64,000 bases of DNA, from positions 4,464,001 to 4,528,000 of the forward strand of contig CM055607.1 of NCBI GenBank assembly GCA_029379385.1, written 5' to 3'. Source of the stretch: Quillaja saponaria (lineage: Eukaryota; Streptophyta; Magnoliopsida; Fabales; Quillajaceae). A model generated the notes under the pieces. That model was given only the letters and a program-made list of their open reading frames with translations, ran no database searches and was not told where the DNA came from. Below are positions 24,501-36,120 of this stretch, piece by piece; within the stretch, counting starts at the first letter, position 1; every line of letters begins with the position of its first letter. The position numbers were made by a program, and so were the translations under genes.

Positions 24501-25292
24501 TTCCATTTCTCTTTTTGGAAAAATAGTTTAGCAAAGGTTTTGAACTGTCTTGAAATGTCGAAATTATAGTTCCAAGTTCCAACACTTCTAGATGTTTGAA
24601 TTAAGTCTTGGATAGTTATTTCATCCAGGTACATGAACTTCATCGCCTTTAAAGAAGAAAAAAAAGACTAATAGTAATATCGTAGATAATCAAGCATATT
24701 TTCATCCAGAATTTAATTTGGAGATGACCAAAGGAGGTAGTTTCCCATATGCTAGACAATCTATAATTGGTATAAAGAACATTTGGTATCATTTTCATAG
24801 AAAATTGTTTGGTCTTGAACTTCTAGCTGATGGATACATTGATTCTAAAGTAGAAATGAAGAAAGTGGTGGTTATGTTTTCTTCTAATAATTTTTTGCTC
24901 TTACCAAAGAGCTTAACTTATTAGTTTGAAAAGATCAAGTGTAACTTTGGAGTGAAATAGGATGACTGTTTTATTTGTAGTGTTTTGAATAAATGTTGCT
25001 TTGGTCTCTTCAATAATATTGTGCTTGAATTTATTTATTAGCTTGTACTTTTGTTTTGCAGAGTAGATGATAGAGAACAAGGGAAGTTTATATTAGTTGG
25101 TGGCTTTAATTTGAAGAGTAGCCTGCATTTCCTTTGTTTTTTTTTTAGTGATGTGAATTGCAGATATAGAGGCTAAAGACAGTGTAAGAAGATGCATAAT
25201 TTTTTAGTTTGTCTTAGAAGTGCTAACATACAGTGTAATGCATTCCAAACCGTTGTATGAATAATGTCAAGAATCTACAGGCATCTCCCTAG
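21560..25292 (+). mobile_element. Putative Helitron, unit 2 copy, 3' hairpin deleted
   Basis: Counterpart of 8541-11885. The CTAG end survives at 25289-25292 but the GC hairpin is gone: ACAG joins directly to GCATCTCCCTAG. This copy keeps 24334-24905, absent from unit 1. There the plus strand has coding-like stretches: one with DGQYYIVFSTRTPMDGYRV (about 24345-24401) ending at a good donor (GAG|GTATGC, near 24461), and one with SFPYARQSIIGIKNIWYHFH (about 24738). They look like exons of a captured gene. I do not recognise the family. The 5' end is approximate. Confidence 0.45.
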
Positions 25293-26833
25293 TGTATATA
25301 TATATTTATATATATATGAGTAATTAATTAATTAAAGCCGCCTTGTGTGTTCCCTTAATTCCCTTAATTTAGAGTTTTGATTCTAGTGTAGTGGGTAATT
25401 GATTGTATAATGCTTATAAGGTGAATTGTAGTAGCTGTGTTTAGGTGTATGAATTACTTCATTTAAGACTAATTAATGTGATAACAAATGATCATGTTAT
25501 TCGCTCAATTTTAAGTATTAATTTCATTATATCTTATAAATATGATATATAATAAATATATATAAAACCAGATACAAATTTTTTATATTGAAAGTAGATC
25601 CGGAACTATTGTCTCTTATATTTTGTTTGAGAAGGGGATAGGGGAACTAATTAACCGGCATACAGTCGAGGATTAAAACCTTAATTGGATAGCAAACTCA
25701 CCAGATATATGTGGCCGTTGAGTTAACATGATTAGCAATGGAAAGTGTTATTTAATGTAAGAGAATAATTGACATTTGATGTGTATATGTTAGCCTTCTT
25801 TTAAGAGAAAAAAAAAATTAATTTGTTACTACCCACTTAAGTCTCGTTTGACACATCGTATAAAAATAATATTATAGTATAAGATTATCCAGTTAGCTTT
25901 TATACAGTATTTGACATCAACAGTGAAGAGAGAAAGGATAAGACAACAGTATAACAACTGTAAAATTATATAGCCTAATATATTATATAATCATATACTA
26001 TATATACAATTATATACAATGTGTCTTAATGTAGAGGAAATTAACATGGTATTGCAATAATTTTTGTTTTTGACTACTTTAAAAATATAATGAATATAAA
26101 TGCTTGGATGAAATGATAAAATTTGCTTTTGAAACATATATATTCCAAATAGTTGATTTTTATATATACACTATGATTTATTTGTTATTTTTATTATTAT
26201 AAATAATTTAATTAGAGTCAAGTATACTAATATCACACGAGATTTATTGGTCTAAAATTTTGGAATTTTGATAGTCCACTCCCTTGGATGGATCATACCA
26301 AACTAACAAAAAATAATTTTGGAAAAAATAGTAAAAAGTGATGTACCAACAAGTTATGTCATAAATATTTTACAAGACCAAAAGGTTTATTTTTAACAGT
26401 TTTTTTAAATAAGACTTAAACTATTGATTGAAACATATTTTACACTTCACTCTTGTATTTAATTTTAAATATTAATTAAGTATACAATTTTTAAAAATAT
26501 ATGACATAAATTTGTGGTATGTATAATTATTAATGAAAGAATAAACACATAAGATGTTCTCATCCCTCATTTCATGTTCCTCTCTAAAACAAAAGAAAAT
26601 ATATAATTTTTATGAGTAACTTTATATATATCATTGGTCTGTAATTTTTCTATTATAAGTAATTGAATTTATCTTTTTAGAATTCATATTACCAAAGAAT
26701 ATACACATATACTTCATAAGGGCTTATTAGAAATTCAAATGTTAATATCCTTGATTTGGCTATCAAGTGGAAACAAATTATTTGGACAGCCTGAGAATAG
26801 AAAGGAGAAATATTATTTCTGTGCAGAGGAAGT
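25293..26833. other. AT-rich tail of unit 2, no gene
   Basis: Counterpart of 11886-13293. A run of TA steps follows 25300. A stretch near 25845-26025 has no counterpart in unit 1 and could be a small insertion. Nothing coding is supported. Confidence 0.5.
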
Positions 26834-27156
26834 ATAGGGGATTCATGAAAAGAGAAGACTAAAAATAAAATTTATTGATCTTCTAAAAATATGATAATTT
26901 TTTAAAAAACTTTTAAGATAAAATCATGATTTTTTTACTACTTTAAAAAAAAAAAAACAAAATTTATTTTGCAACTTAGTTTTAATTCAAAGAAGAAAAG
27001 TGTGAATTATCTTTTGATGTCAAGTATCATTTCAATAAATTTAAATGGAGAAAAGTGTAATTTATTTATTTTTTATTTCGATTAAAATTTTGGTAAGTTA
27101 TTTTTTAATCTCTTAAAAGGGTTGTCCTCAGTTTGGGTCAAATGGTTTTGGGCTAC

Positions 27157-27737
27157 TAGGAGTGGGAATATTTCGGTAATAACCGAAAAACCAAACCGAA
27201 ACGGATTTTTTTTGGGGTTTGGTTTGGTTATTTTTTAATAAAATTTAATTTCGGTTTTTAATTAACCAAAACCAAAATTATCGGTTTGGTTTCTATTATT
27301 CTTTGGTTTTAATCGAAACCGAACCGAAATTATATTTATATTTTAAAAAATAAATTAATATTAATTTAAGCTTTAAAAATAAATTAATATTAATTTAATC
27401 TTATTTTTGTGGGCTACACTAATATATTTATGTTTTGAAGGAAAATAAATAAATAAAATAGTATTTAAGCCTTATTTTGTAGGCCAAATAATAAAAAGGT
27501 AATAATCTTTTTTTTAAAATATATACAAGTATGTGTATTTTAGGCCCAATAAATAGACCCAATATTTTAGCCCAAATTAACAGAAACCGAACCGATTCAA
27601 TTAAAATCAGTTTGGTTTGGTTGCCTATTGTTATTAAAAACTGAATTAACCAAAACCGAATATTAACCCAACTTTTGGTTCGATTACTAATATTCCTAAA
27701 ACCGAACCTGAACCGAACCGAACTGAACTCACCCCTA
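27157..27737. mobile_element. hAT-type MITE with 8-bp target duplication
   Basis: A 581-bp insertion with ends TAGGAGTG and CACCCCTA (inverted repeats, one mismatch) flanked by direct repeats TGGGCTAC at 27149-27156 and 27738-27745. The corresponding sites in unit 1 (near 320) and unit 2 (near 13620) are empty, with one copy of the target. Eight-base duplications and a TAGGGGTG-like end are typical of hAT elements. The interior is rich in ACCGAA/TTCGGT repeats, so much of it can fold back. No transposase is encoded; open frames within it are incidental. Confidence 0.85.
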
Positions 27738-29846
27738 TGGGCTACCCACCACACCAAACCGATGCAGTTGGTTGTCGTCTCAATTCAACCAACTGCATCC
27801 CAATTGAGTTGGTTATGTGAAGAAGAAGTCACCAACAAAACTTTAATATTGCATTTGAGTCGATTGGGCAAGAAACAAAAATTTAGACTGTTGTTTCAAA
27901 TGAGGAGGATCATTGCAAACAATGTACATAAAGTCAATATTGTAGCCTCAACTTTCAAATGATATTTTGATAAAGTCTTCAAAATTACTCATGATATTCG
28001 ATTTAAAAGGCATAATCGAACGAATGAAGAAAGTGTCACAAAGATGCGATTCGTCTCATCAAGGTCCAATTGCATCATCTATCCATTGCGTCTTCAAAAG
28101 TCGGGGTGGTCTCGGACTAAGTGAGACATCCAAAAAAATGAACTGCTTGAAGTAAGAACATATTTATTTACTTGTTTTCAATGACATGAGAGAAGAGAGA
28201 TAGAGATCTAGAGTAATTGATGAGATTATGACTATTAGGGTGTCGATGAGCTTAGTTAGCTCAATACATTTAAAATTTAATACAAGCTCGACTCGTTTTA
28301 AAAATGAACCAATTTTAAGTTTTATTTTAAAACTCTTTTCTATAAACTAATCGAGCTCAATTTTTATAAAATTAGATTTATAAGCTTGTGAGCCCAATTT
28401 ATTTGATATTCTTTTTTCTTTTTTGCTAAATAATCTAATTTGATGGTAATCTACTTGGTTTCAACTTTGTGTGTTTCATGAGCCCTACACAAGTCGAGAA
28501 GGCGCGGGTGGCAAAAGATGTGAGGGAATTAGGGTACCCACATCTGGATTGTGTCTTAGAAAAGAGCGTTGAAGCCCAAAGTTAAAAAGGCTTTTCAATC
28601 CAAATAAATCTCTCACTATTGGGTCTGCTCGTCCAAATCTATCTAAGACCAGATGCCTGTTCTTTCGTAATTGTCTTGCAGCCCACAAAGAAAAAGAAAA
28701 CAGGAAATATTCCAATTGTCTTACTCCAATAGTTTGTTTTCTTTCTCTCTCTTTCCCTCGGTTTTACTCAACGCTAATGGGTTAGATCCTTCAAAACTCT
28801 CTCTCTGACTCTGTCCCTTCTTTATGTACGTATAAAGGTCCAGTGCGTTACTACTCTTTTTTATAGTTTCCTTTTTACAGGAGGAAATTTTGACTGCAAA
28901 AATTTTACCCTTTGCTGCAAAAATTATACCAGCTAGAACTCTTGTTTTCTCATGGCTCGGTGCTCTTCTAATTCAGTTTACATTTTGAAATTTGGTACTA
29001 GATACTTTGGAAATTGCTTCTTTTTTTCAGTTTATGAAGATAAATGATTGTTGGGTGGACATAGTTGAGGAATTTCATACATCTGGAGCAATTTATTTTT
29101 TTTATTTTTTATTTTTTTCTATAATTATTTTTCCTCTATTTTTCCACACAAAATGAGGGATAAGAGATTAATGTTGCTGATTGCAAAACTGTAAGAATAT
29201 TTATACTGGGTTTTATACACAGTTTGATGGGTGGACAAAGTTAAGGATTCTCTGGCAGTATCCTAGGTGATTTAAATGATACAATTTTGCCTGGGGACAT
29301 TGTTTTTTTGGTACAAAGGTTGTGGACATTTTGCAACTTCAATGCGATGCTGTTTTACCTTCTTTACTTTTTCTCTTGTTCTTTTTAATCCTTTATTTTT
29401 CCCAGTTACATGAGAATTTTGTTTTAGTATCCTTAAGCATTCAATAAAAGTTTACCAAGTAGCAGATTCTAATATGTAGAAAGCTACATTTTTAACTTAG
29501 GTTGTGTGAACATTAAGTGAATATTATGTTGGATTCTGGACTGGTGCAGTTGTTGAGATTTGATGGATTTTTCCATGTGAAGAATGAAAGGAGATAGTCC
29601 CACATTGGAATAATAAAAAGGAGTGGGTGAAATGAGACAGTTACATTGTTGAATGGAGACATACAGCTTTGTCTATTCCTAATTGTTGTGTTCTCATTTG
29701 ATACATTCTCGGCCACTCTTTATATTTTTTTTCCCTTACTTGGGGTAGGCTTCCGCATGTACTGAGCTGAGTCTAATCTTGTGTTGCATCTTTAGCTCAT
29801 GTAACATATGCCTGGATAGATTCTGTGATAATGATTATCCTTCTGA
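27738..29846. other. Intergenic flank downstream of AAA-ATPase copy 3
   Basis: Counterpart of about 325-2333. No gene is supported. Like unit 1, and unlike unit 2, it retains the 450-bp block ending near 29720 with a TCCCACATTG motif near 29598. Confidence 0.5.
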
Positions 29847-31251
29847 CTATTTTGATTCATTCTTTTTGGCATCTTCCTCAGCTTTCAACCTTGCTTCCTC
29901 TTTTGTTTATTGAAGAGCTTCTATCAAACTCTTCAATTGAATTTCTGTATCCCCTGAAGCATTTTTGGGCATCAAATGCTCTGCAACATCAGCTGGGGCC
30001 ATTTTGGTTTCCACGAGCAATTCACAGATAGTGGCAAACAAAGGGTGTGATTCAAGATTCAGATAGTTCTTAGCCAGAACCTTAAATGCCTCAAAGTTAC
30101 AGTATGACAATTCTATGTGCTTATCCATCCTTCCTTTCCGAATGAGTGCCGGATCGAGTTTCTCCACATAATTAGTTGTGAAGACTATTAGTCTTTTCTC
30201 CACCACAAGCCGACCATAGCCCATCAATGAAATTCAGAAGCCCAGAAAGAGTAACCTGACTGTTTTTGGTATCTCTTTCTTCCTTTCCTGTAGCTTGTGG
30301 ATCCTTCCCCTCTTCCTCTTCCACTTTCTCATTTTTCTTCTTCCTTTGACCAGTAAAATCAAGTGAACAATCAATATCCTCAATCACAATTATTGACTTG
30401 CTTGATGTTTCTATCAATAGCTTCCTCAATTCAGTGTTATCCTTCACAGCAGTCAATTCCAGATCATAAAGATCATAGCCTAAAAAATTTGCCATGGCAG
30501 CAATCATTGTAGACTTACCAGTTCCTGGAGGGCCATAAAGTAGATACCCTCTCTTCCAAGCCCTCCCAATTCTTGCATAGAATTCTTCTGCCTTACTGAA
30601 AGTGATGAGATCATCAATAATTTCTTGTTTTTTCTCTGCCTCCATTGCTAGTGTCTGAAATGTTGCTGGGTGCTCAAACACAACATGGCTCCAGTATGAT
30701 CCACTGTTGGTATAAAGTTTTCTCTGCCTGTTTTTCACTTTAATGGCCTTGCCCTCTTTTAATACCTGATGCAGGTATGGCCCAATAATGAGCTCTCTCT
30801 GACTTTTATGGAAAGTGAGCTTGTAATACCTTTTCTCATCTGTCACAGGACGAAAAGAAACTGATTGTTGTTTCATTATATTCTTACCTGAAGCCCACCA
30901 TAGCTTCACACCTTGATACTCATCAGCAACTTCTTCATGATCATCCATGCTAAGAACCAGAGACTGGTTGTTCTTTACGATATCCGCCTTGAGCCGCTTT
31001 GCCTGTGTGGATGCCTTGGAGCTAAGATAGTTTTCAATTGCAGAATAAGCTTCACTCCGCATTAGACGCTCTCCGGTTAATTCATGGAATGTTATCTGGA
31101 TGTAAGGGTAGATGAATGTCACACATCTTTGAGAGTATTTTTCAATGTAGTTTCGAAGTTGATAAGGAAAATATTGTTGGAACATAGCCCACATAAACAT
31201 CAAACTGGCAATTATGGATCCTGATTGAGCAAACATATCTCCTGGTTTCAT
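29847..31251 (-). pseudogene. AAA-ATPase (AATP1/ASD-type), tandem copy 3, frameshift and stops
   Basis: Starts MKPGDMFAQSGS at 31251 and stays open through the anchor, AAA-associated domain, Walker A GPPGTGKST and Walker B IIVIEDID. Just after the SACGGEK motif one extra base near 30194 (AGTCTTTTCTCC against AGTTTTTCTCC in copy 2) shifts the frame and ends the protein at 359 residues. The downstream frame continues with the arginine-finger region (LIRKGRMD) but has TAA in place of a Leu codon after LIEALQ (near 29905), and another early stop at 29847. The truncated product would lack the arginine finger and be inactive by family rules. The TATA-like box upstream is conserved. Confidence 0.85.
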
Positions 31252-31924
31252 GTTTGATAGATTTTGTGAATCTTGTTTGGTTAGGTTCAGCCCATGGTTG
31301 TATTAATATAGATGGGAGTGGTTGAGTAGGCAAGTAGCATTTCTCTTTTACAACCATTGGTTATCCTTATATGAATGCATTTGATCAATTTAATTCCAAA
31401 AAAAGTAAAAAAAATTAAAAATAAAAAAATTGACTGGCAGCTTTGTCTTCATTCTCCACGTCAGCCAGAAGTCTACGGGCCATGTTTTGTTTTAAGTAGC
31501 CCCACACGGTTCTTCATGACATCATCCTTTAAAATAATAAAAAGCAAAAATAGACAGGGAAAGCAAGGACAAAAAATTGCCTCCAATTTCTTCGGGAAGC
31601 ATCCTACCTTGTTTGATTCTTTTCAAACAAAGGGTCCTACTCAATGTGAGAATTTTCAGCCAGTACAATAGTTCAAGAGTTTGGTATGCACTATGCTGTT
31701 CAAGAGACATGGTTCCATAAAAGAATCATAAGTTTGCTAGCATAATATATCATGTTTGATTTACCTAAAGCAGAGCAACACTAAATCTAAATCTAAAGCA
31801 GAGCAACTGAACTAAAACAGATTACCTCGCTAGTGCAAGACAAATGAGATACAACAATCATTGGTATCCTATATTCTGCAGCCAACATTTTCTTGTGATG
31901 AAGTAAGCCTGTGTTCATGAAGAA

Positions 31925-32110
31925 AGCCAATGTTCCCTTGTGATGCTCCACTTAATCAGAGCTTTCAATTCCATTTCACCTCGGCCTTCTTGAGACTAGG
32001 ATTAAACTCTCCAAACTACTGTCAGCGGTGTCTTCAACAAACATATATAGGCATCAACTTCACAGCAACATCAGCCGGAGTTATATTAATCTCTTCCAAC
32101 AAACACTTAA
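31925..32110 (-). pseudogene. Relic of an AAA-ATPase C-terminal region
   Basis: The minus strand encodes LLEEINITPADVAVKLMP near 32050-32104, matching the LLVETKMTPADVAEHLMP segment of the neighbouring genes, followed by a degraded version of the tail helix. Stops and indels break it. A parallel relic lies at about 35400-35600. The rest of the gene is not present here. Confidence 0.65.
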
Positions 32111-33054
32111 TGGAGGGAAACATGCATATCATGCTGATCAATATCTCAAAAACAATTCATTTGAGTTGTCAAGATATGTAGCTTATCTTTGATGATAAAC
32201 AATATCTCAAAAGTTACACTAAATTAAATCAATATTTGAGGTGGGCAGGAACACACTGAAATTACCACTGAAGCAAGACCGTCAAGGTTGAGCCTTCATA
32301 AGAGGAGAAAGCAAGACCGTCAAGGTTGAACCTTCGTAAGAGGAGAAAGCTCAAACAATGGAGGGAGAGAGCTAAGAGGTTCATCTTCTAATGGCACAGT
32401 AGCTGTGGAAATATAGTGCATATGATTTTCCCCACTGTAAATTGATGATTACATTTGCCCGTTGATACTGAAACACCTATTTTCCTTTGGCTTCTAGAAA
32501 CTCCCACTCAGTAAAAGGTTGACACCCGAAGTAGAAATCGCTAATCAGCTCTCTTTTTATTCATCAAATTCTTACAACTATAATTACGGAAATAAAAGCC
32601 CACGACAAAGAGCGTAAATGCTAAAATTGCAAAGCATTGTTAAAATGTCATTTTCAATTCTTTCTTAAATTCATATAGATATTATCACAAGCAGCTTAAA
32701 CAACAACAAAACTTAGTTATTGATTAACCAAAAGAAGACACAAAACAGAGGGCCAATTGATTGTCATTCCACAATTTTCACATAGCTCAGTTTCATCAAG
32801 AAGCTGGATTTCCCTTCAAATAAGCTTTTCCACAATGAAATTGTAAAGCATTTTATGTTGCATTTTGCATTCTTAGTTAAAATGACACAAAAGATTATTA
32901 CAAGTAACTTAAACTAAAAGAAAGCATGATTCCTAATTAACCAAGAGACCCAAAGCAGAGGGTGTTCATTATTGTTTATTTTTACATAGCTGAATTTCCA
33001 ACAAGAAGGATTTCTCTTTGGCATTCTTTCTTCAGTGAGTGACACCATTCTCTT
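32111..33054. other. Intergenic, 3' flank of the second-type AAA-ATPase
   Basis: No gene. From about 32630 the sequence is the 3' flank of the minus-strand gene at 33055-34608 and is the source-type sequence of the flanks found after the Copia fragments in units 1 and 2 (6550 and 19419 onward). A 38-bp tandem repeat lies at 32273-32348. Confidence 0.55.
32273..32348. repeat. 38-bp direct tandem repeat, two copies
   Basis: GCAAGACCGTCAAGGTTGA-G/A-CCTTC-A/G-TAAGAGGAGAAA occurs at 32273-32310 and again at 32311-32348 with two substitutions. It is recent and local; no function is apparent. Confidence 0.85.
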
Positions 33055-34608
33055 TCAATCATCCTTCACACCATTTTTCTTCTCATTTTCCTTGACACCA
33101 TTCTCTTTCACATCTTCCACTGATGTTTCATTACCTTTCACATCTTGTTGAGTAGATTTTTCCTTCTCTTTCTCTTCCTTCAATCGCGCTTCTTCCTCTG
33201 CCTTTTCCCTCGCTTCGTCCTTAGCAACCTCAAGAGCTTTAATCAAATTTTCCAAGCAGGTATCCACATCTTCATTTACAGACTTAGGCAACAGATTCTC
33301 AGCAACATCAGCAGGTGTCATACTGGTTTCTTTCAACAACTCTCCGATTCTATCAAATAAATGGTGTGACTCAAGATCCAAGTAATTCTTGGCTAGCACC
33401 TTGAATGCTTCAAAGCAACAATAGGACAATTCTATATGCTTATCCATCCTTCCCCTCCTAATTAATGCAGGATCCAATTTCTCCAAAAAATTGGTTGTAA
33501 AAACAATGATCCTCTCTCCACCACAAGCAGACCAAAGCCCATCAATGAAATTCAATAACCCAGAAAGTGTTACCTTACTCCCTTTGTTCTCTTCCTCTTC
33601 GGCCTTTTTACGAACAGGATCTTTAGCTTCCTCGTCCTTATCTTTCTCTTTTTTCTTTGTCCTCTGACCGGTAAGATCAAGCGAGCAATCAATATCTTCA
33701 ATCACAATAATTGATTTACCCGATGTTTCGATTAAGAGTTTTCTCAGTTCAGCGTTATCCTTCACTGCTGTGAGCTCTAAATCATAGACATCATAGTTCA
33801 AAAAGTTAGCCATGGCAGCTATCATGGTGGACTTACCGGTACCGGGAGGACCATATAAGAGGTAGCCCCGTTTCCAAGCCTTCCCAATTTTGGCATAGTA
33901 CTCTTTCCCTTTGCTGAACTTAACAAGATCATTTAAAATCTCTTCCTTCTTCTTTCCCTCCATTGCCAAAGTTTCAAATGTTGCAGGGTGCTCAAAAACG
34001 ACATGGCTCCACTTTGCACTGTTATACCGATACCAATTATTGCTAGAATTGTTAGTGTAAAGCTTCAATTGCCGATTTTCCACGGCAATCGCCTTTCCTT
34101 GATCCAATACATGATTGAGATAAGACCCAGTAATCAGTTCTCTGTAATTTTTGTGGAAGGTGAGCTTGTAATACCTTTTCTCATCAGCAGCAGGGAAATA
34201 AGAAAAAGACTGTTGGCGAGGGACGATTTTGTTTGAAATCCACCGAAGTTTGACCCCTTGGAATTCATCTGTGATCTCTTCGTTATCGTCCATGGAAAGC
34301 ACTAATGGGGTCTGACTGTCTTTGACTACTTCAGCTTTTAGCCTTTTGGCTTCAAGAGAAGAATTTTTACTGAGGTAGGTCTGAATGTTATTATAAGCTT
34401 CACTGCGCTTCATATAACGTTCACCTGTGAATTCATGGAAGGTGATTTGGATATAAGGGTATATGAGATTCGTTAACTTTCGAGTATAGGGTCGGAGATG
34501 GCGACGAAGATGGGAAGGGAAATATTTTTCAAACATGGCATATAGAAACATGAAGCTGGCTACTAGTGAGCCTAGTTGTGCCCACGTCTCTCCCCTCATA
34601 ATCTCCAT
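33055..34608 (-). CDS. AAA-ATPase of the AATP1/ASD group, second type, intact
   Basis: Single-exon gene of 517 residues starting MEIMRGETWAQLGS. It has an anchor segment (about residues 11-29), AAA-associated domain with FHEFTGERY, Walker A GPPGTGKST (253-261), Walker B IIVIEDID (300-307), a Lys/Glu insert, SACGGERIIVFTTN, the arginine-finger segment LIRRGRMD, and a long Glu/Lys coiled tail ending NGVKDD. The frame is open 69 codons further upstream to 34815, but that stretch crosses the TATA box at 34708-34717, so the shorter start is used. It is about 50 residues longer than the first-type copies, mainly in the tail. The likely site is the mitochondrial outer membrane or ER; partner and substrate are unknown. 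Confidence 0.88.
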   Translation of the reverse strand: MEIMRGETWAQLGSLVASFMFLYAMFEKYFPSHLRRHLRPYTRKLTNLIYPYIQITFHEFTGERYMKRSEAYNNIQTYLSKNSSLEAKRLKAEVVKDSQTPLVLSMDDNEEITDEFQGVKLRWISNKIVPRQQSFSYFPAADEKRYYKLTFHKNYRELITGSYLNHVLDQGKAIAVENRQLKLYTNNSSNNWYRYNSAKWSHVVFEHPATFETLAMEGKKKEEILNDLVKFSKGKEYYAKIGKAWKRGYLLYGPPGTGKSTMIAAMANFLNYDVYDLELTAVKDNAELRKLLIETSGKSIIVIEDIDCSLDLTGQRTKKKEKDKDEEAKDPVRKKAEEEENKGSKVTLSGLLNFIDGLWSACGGERIIVFTTNFLEKLDPALIRRGRMDKHIELSYCCFEAFKVLAKNYLDLESHHLFDRIGELLKETSMTPADVAENLLPKSVNEDVDTCLENLIKALEVAKDEAREKAEEEARLKEEKEKEKSTQQDVKGNETSVEDVKENGVKENEKKNGVKDD

Positions 34609-34707
34609 TAGTACAAGTGACTTTTGTTCTGAAAACTCTAATTTGTTGGATTGTTTGAACAACGAGAAATAATACCAGTTGAATGAAAAGTAAGCTGCAG
34701 GGTGGGT

Positions 34708-34717
34708 GTATATAAAC
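34708..34717 (-). promoter_or_regulatory. Probable TATA box of the second-type AAA-ATPase
   Basis: Minus-strand GTTTATATAC about 100 bases before the ATG at 34608. A start near 34680 would give a leader of about 70 bases. Related boxes stand at the same place before the relics (near 45138 and 40868). Confidence 0.5.
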
Positions 34718-34815
34718 GAAGAAAAGAGAACTTTTAGTTGCTGATCAAGCTGAGTTGAGTCGCCCGCATTGACTGCATAATTTCCAGGTACTTTACAAGT
34801 CATGCCTGGGGCCAC

Positions 34816-35399
34816 TTACAACTTTGTAACCATATTCTTGTAGTTTGTTTTGGATTATGTGGAGGGCTTTTAATGGTATAGTCTTTGTTTTTCTTCTTGC
34901 TGACTAGTCACTGTTGATTCAGCAGGCGTGGTTTTGCATCCCACCTGTTCTGATTATCACCTGCTAAACTGCATGCATTATGAAGTATTTGGAGCGAAAT
35001 CAACACTTGACGAAAAAGACCATTCATCTAATATGATATTGGTCTCCTGGCCCTAACTCAATTGGCCTTTCTGGCTCATTTTTATGATATTGCAGTCAAT
35101 AGAAAATTGTTAATTTAATGGCCTGAATTTCCAAAAGAAGAGACAGACAGTGGAATGGAAGCTGTGACTGCAACTCTCTTCTTCTACACGAAGAAGAATT
35201 TGCAAATATTATGTTTTTCTCTACAGTGCACATACAATCACCTAATAAGGGAATGACCTTCAACTGGAGCCTACATTTTATTTATTATAAGGTAACAAAA
35301 CTAAATCTAAAGCAGTTTAAATAGAGTAACTAGTTATAGTGCAAGACAATTGAGATAAACAATAATTGGTATCCTAATGTTGCTCTATAGCCAACTGTT
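34816..35399. other. Intergenic between AAA-ATPase loci
   Basis: No gene. About 35210-35310 is a diverged copy of the flank near 4090-4200 in unit 1, showing that this intergenic block belonged to the ancestral repeat. About 35300-35640 parallels 31785-32190. Confidence 0.5.
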
Positions 35400-35836
35400 T
35401 CTTTTGATGAAGAAAGCCAAAATTCCCTTGTGATGCACCCTATTCCTCACCTTCAATTTCATTTCCTCCTTGGCCTTCTTCAGTTCTTGGATTAAACTGT
35501 CCAAACCACTGTCATTCAGCAGTGTCTTCAAGACTGCAACAGACTTCAGCTGGGTATATTAATAATCTCTTCCAACAAACATTCAACGGACACAAACATA
35601 TCAGGCATGATGAATATCACAGTAATTCCATTGTGAAATAGCTGACGTCATTCAGTCGCTGGAATTGTTAGTGTAAAGCTTCAATTGTTGATTTTCCACA
35701 CTGCGATCGCCTTCCCTTCATCCAATACATGATTGAGATAAGACCCAGTAATGAGTTGTCTGTAACTTCCATGAAAGGTGAGCTTGTAAAACCTCATATA
35801 ATCAGCAGCAGGGTAAAGTGAAAAGAACTGTGTTTT

Positions 35837-36111
35837 TGTTGGAAAATTTGAGTTGCTACAGCAGAGCTCTAAACAAGAAGTGTTTTTTATGGTGAAAAGT
35901 AATCTTCCTTTTAATTTTTTTTTGAATGCCAATGGTACAAGAGAGGGTTCTATTTATACACCTCTAATTACCATTCTAGAACTACAAATACATGAATAAT
36001 GAACATTCACCGTGCACTTGTATTAATTGATGAACATATAAAATAGAAATGTATGTAAATAATTCATGAATCTAGAAAAACTAAATTCATGAAAGTGCAT
36101 TAATTCCAACA
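35837..36111 (-). repeat. 3' LTR of the Copia element
   Basis: 275 bp, 5'-TG...CA-3' with TGTTGG/CCAACA ends. Compared by eye with the other LTR it differs by about 19 substitutions and one indel of about 8 bases, so the insertion is not recent. Confidence 0.92.
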
Positions 36112-36120
36112 CTCCCTCTT
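36112..36120 (-). other. Polypurine tract of the Copia element
   Basis: Minus-strand AAGAGGGAG directly before the 3' LTR, the expected site of plus-strand priming. Confidence 0.75.

Larger units (their letters stand above)
13294..26833. repeat. Tandem segmental duplication, unit 2
   Basis: Second copy, about 13.5 kb, collinear with unit 1 and joined to it head-to-tail. It contains the only open copy of the first-type AAA-ATPase, a Copia fragment with the same 3' truncation, the same fossil AAA-ATPase tail, and the Helitron-like block. Relative to unit 1 it lacks about 450 bp near 15150 and the Helitron 3' hairpin, and keeps about 570 bp at 24334-24905. Confidence 0.9.
26834..31790. repeat. 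Tandem segmental duplication, partial unit 3
   Basis: Third head-to-tail copy. It is collinear with units 1 and 2 from the first base through the AAA-ATPase and its upstream flank, to about 31764 (GTTTGATTTACCTAAAG). There it jumps across about 120 bp and continues into sequence with no Copia insertion. It alone carries the MITE at 27157-27737. It probably retains the pre-Copia arrangement: first-type AAA-ATPase, relic, second-type AAA-ATPase. Confidence 0.88.

Noticed and set aside
34609..34815. 69-codon N-terminal extension of the AAA-ATPase at 33055-34608
   Set aside because: It spans the TATA box and leader, has no family similarity, and the paralogues start at the internal Met.
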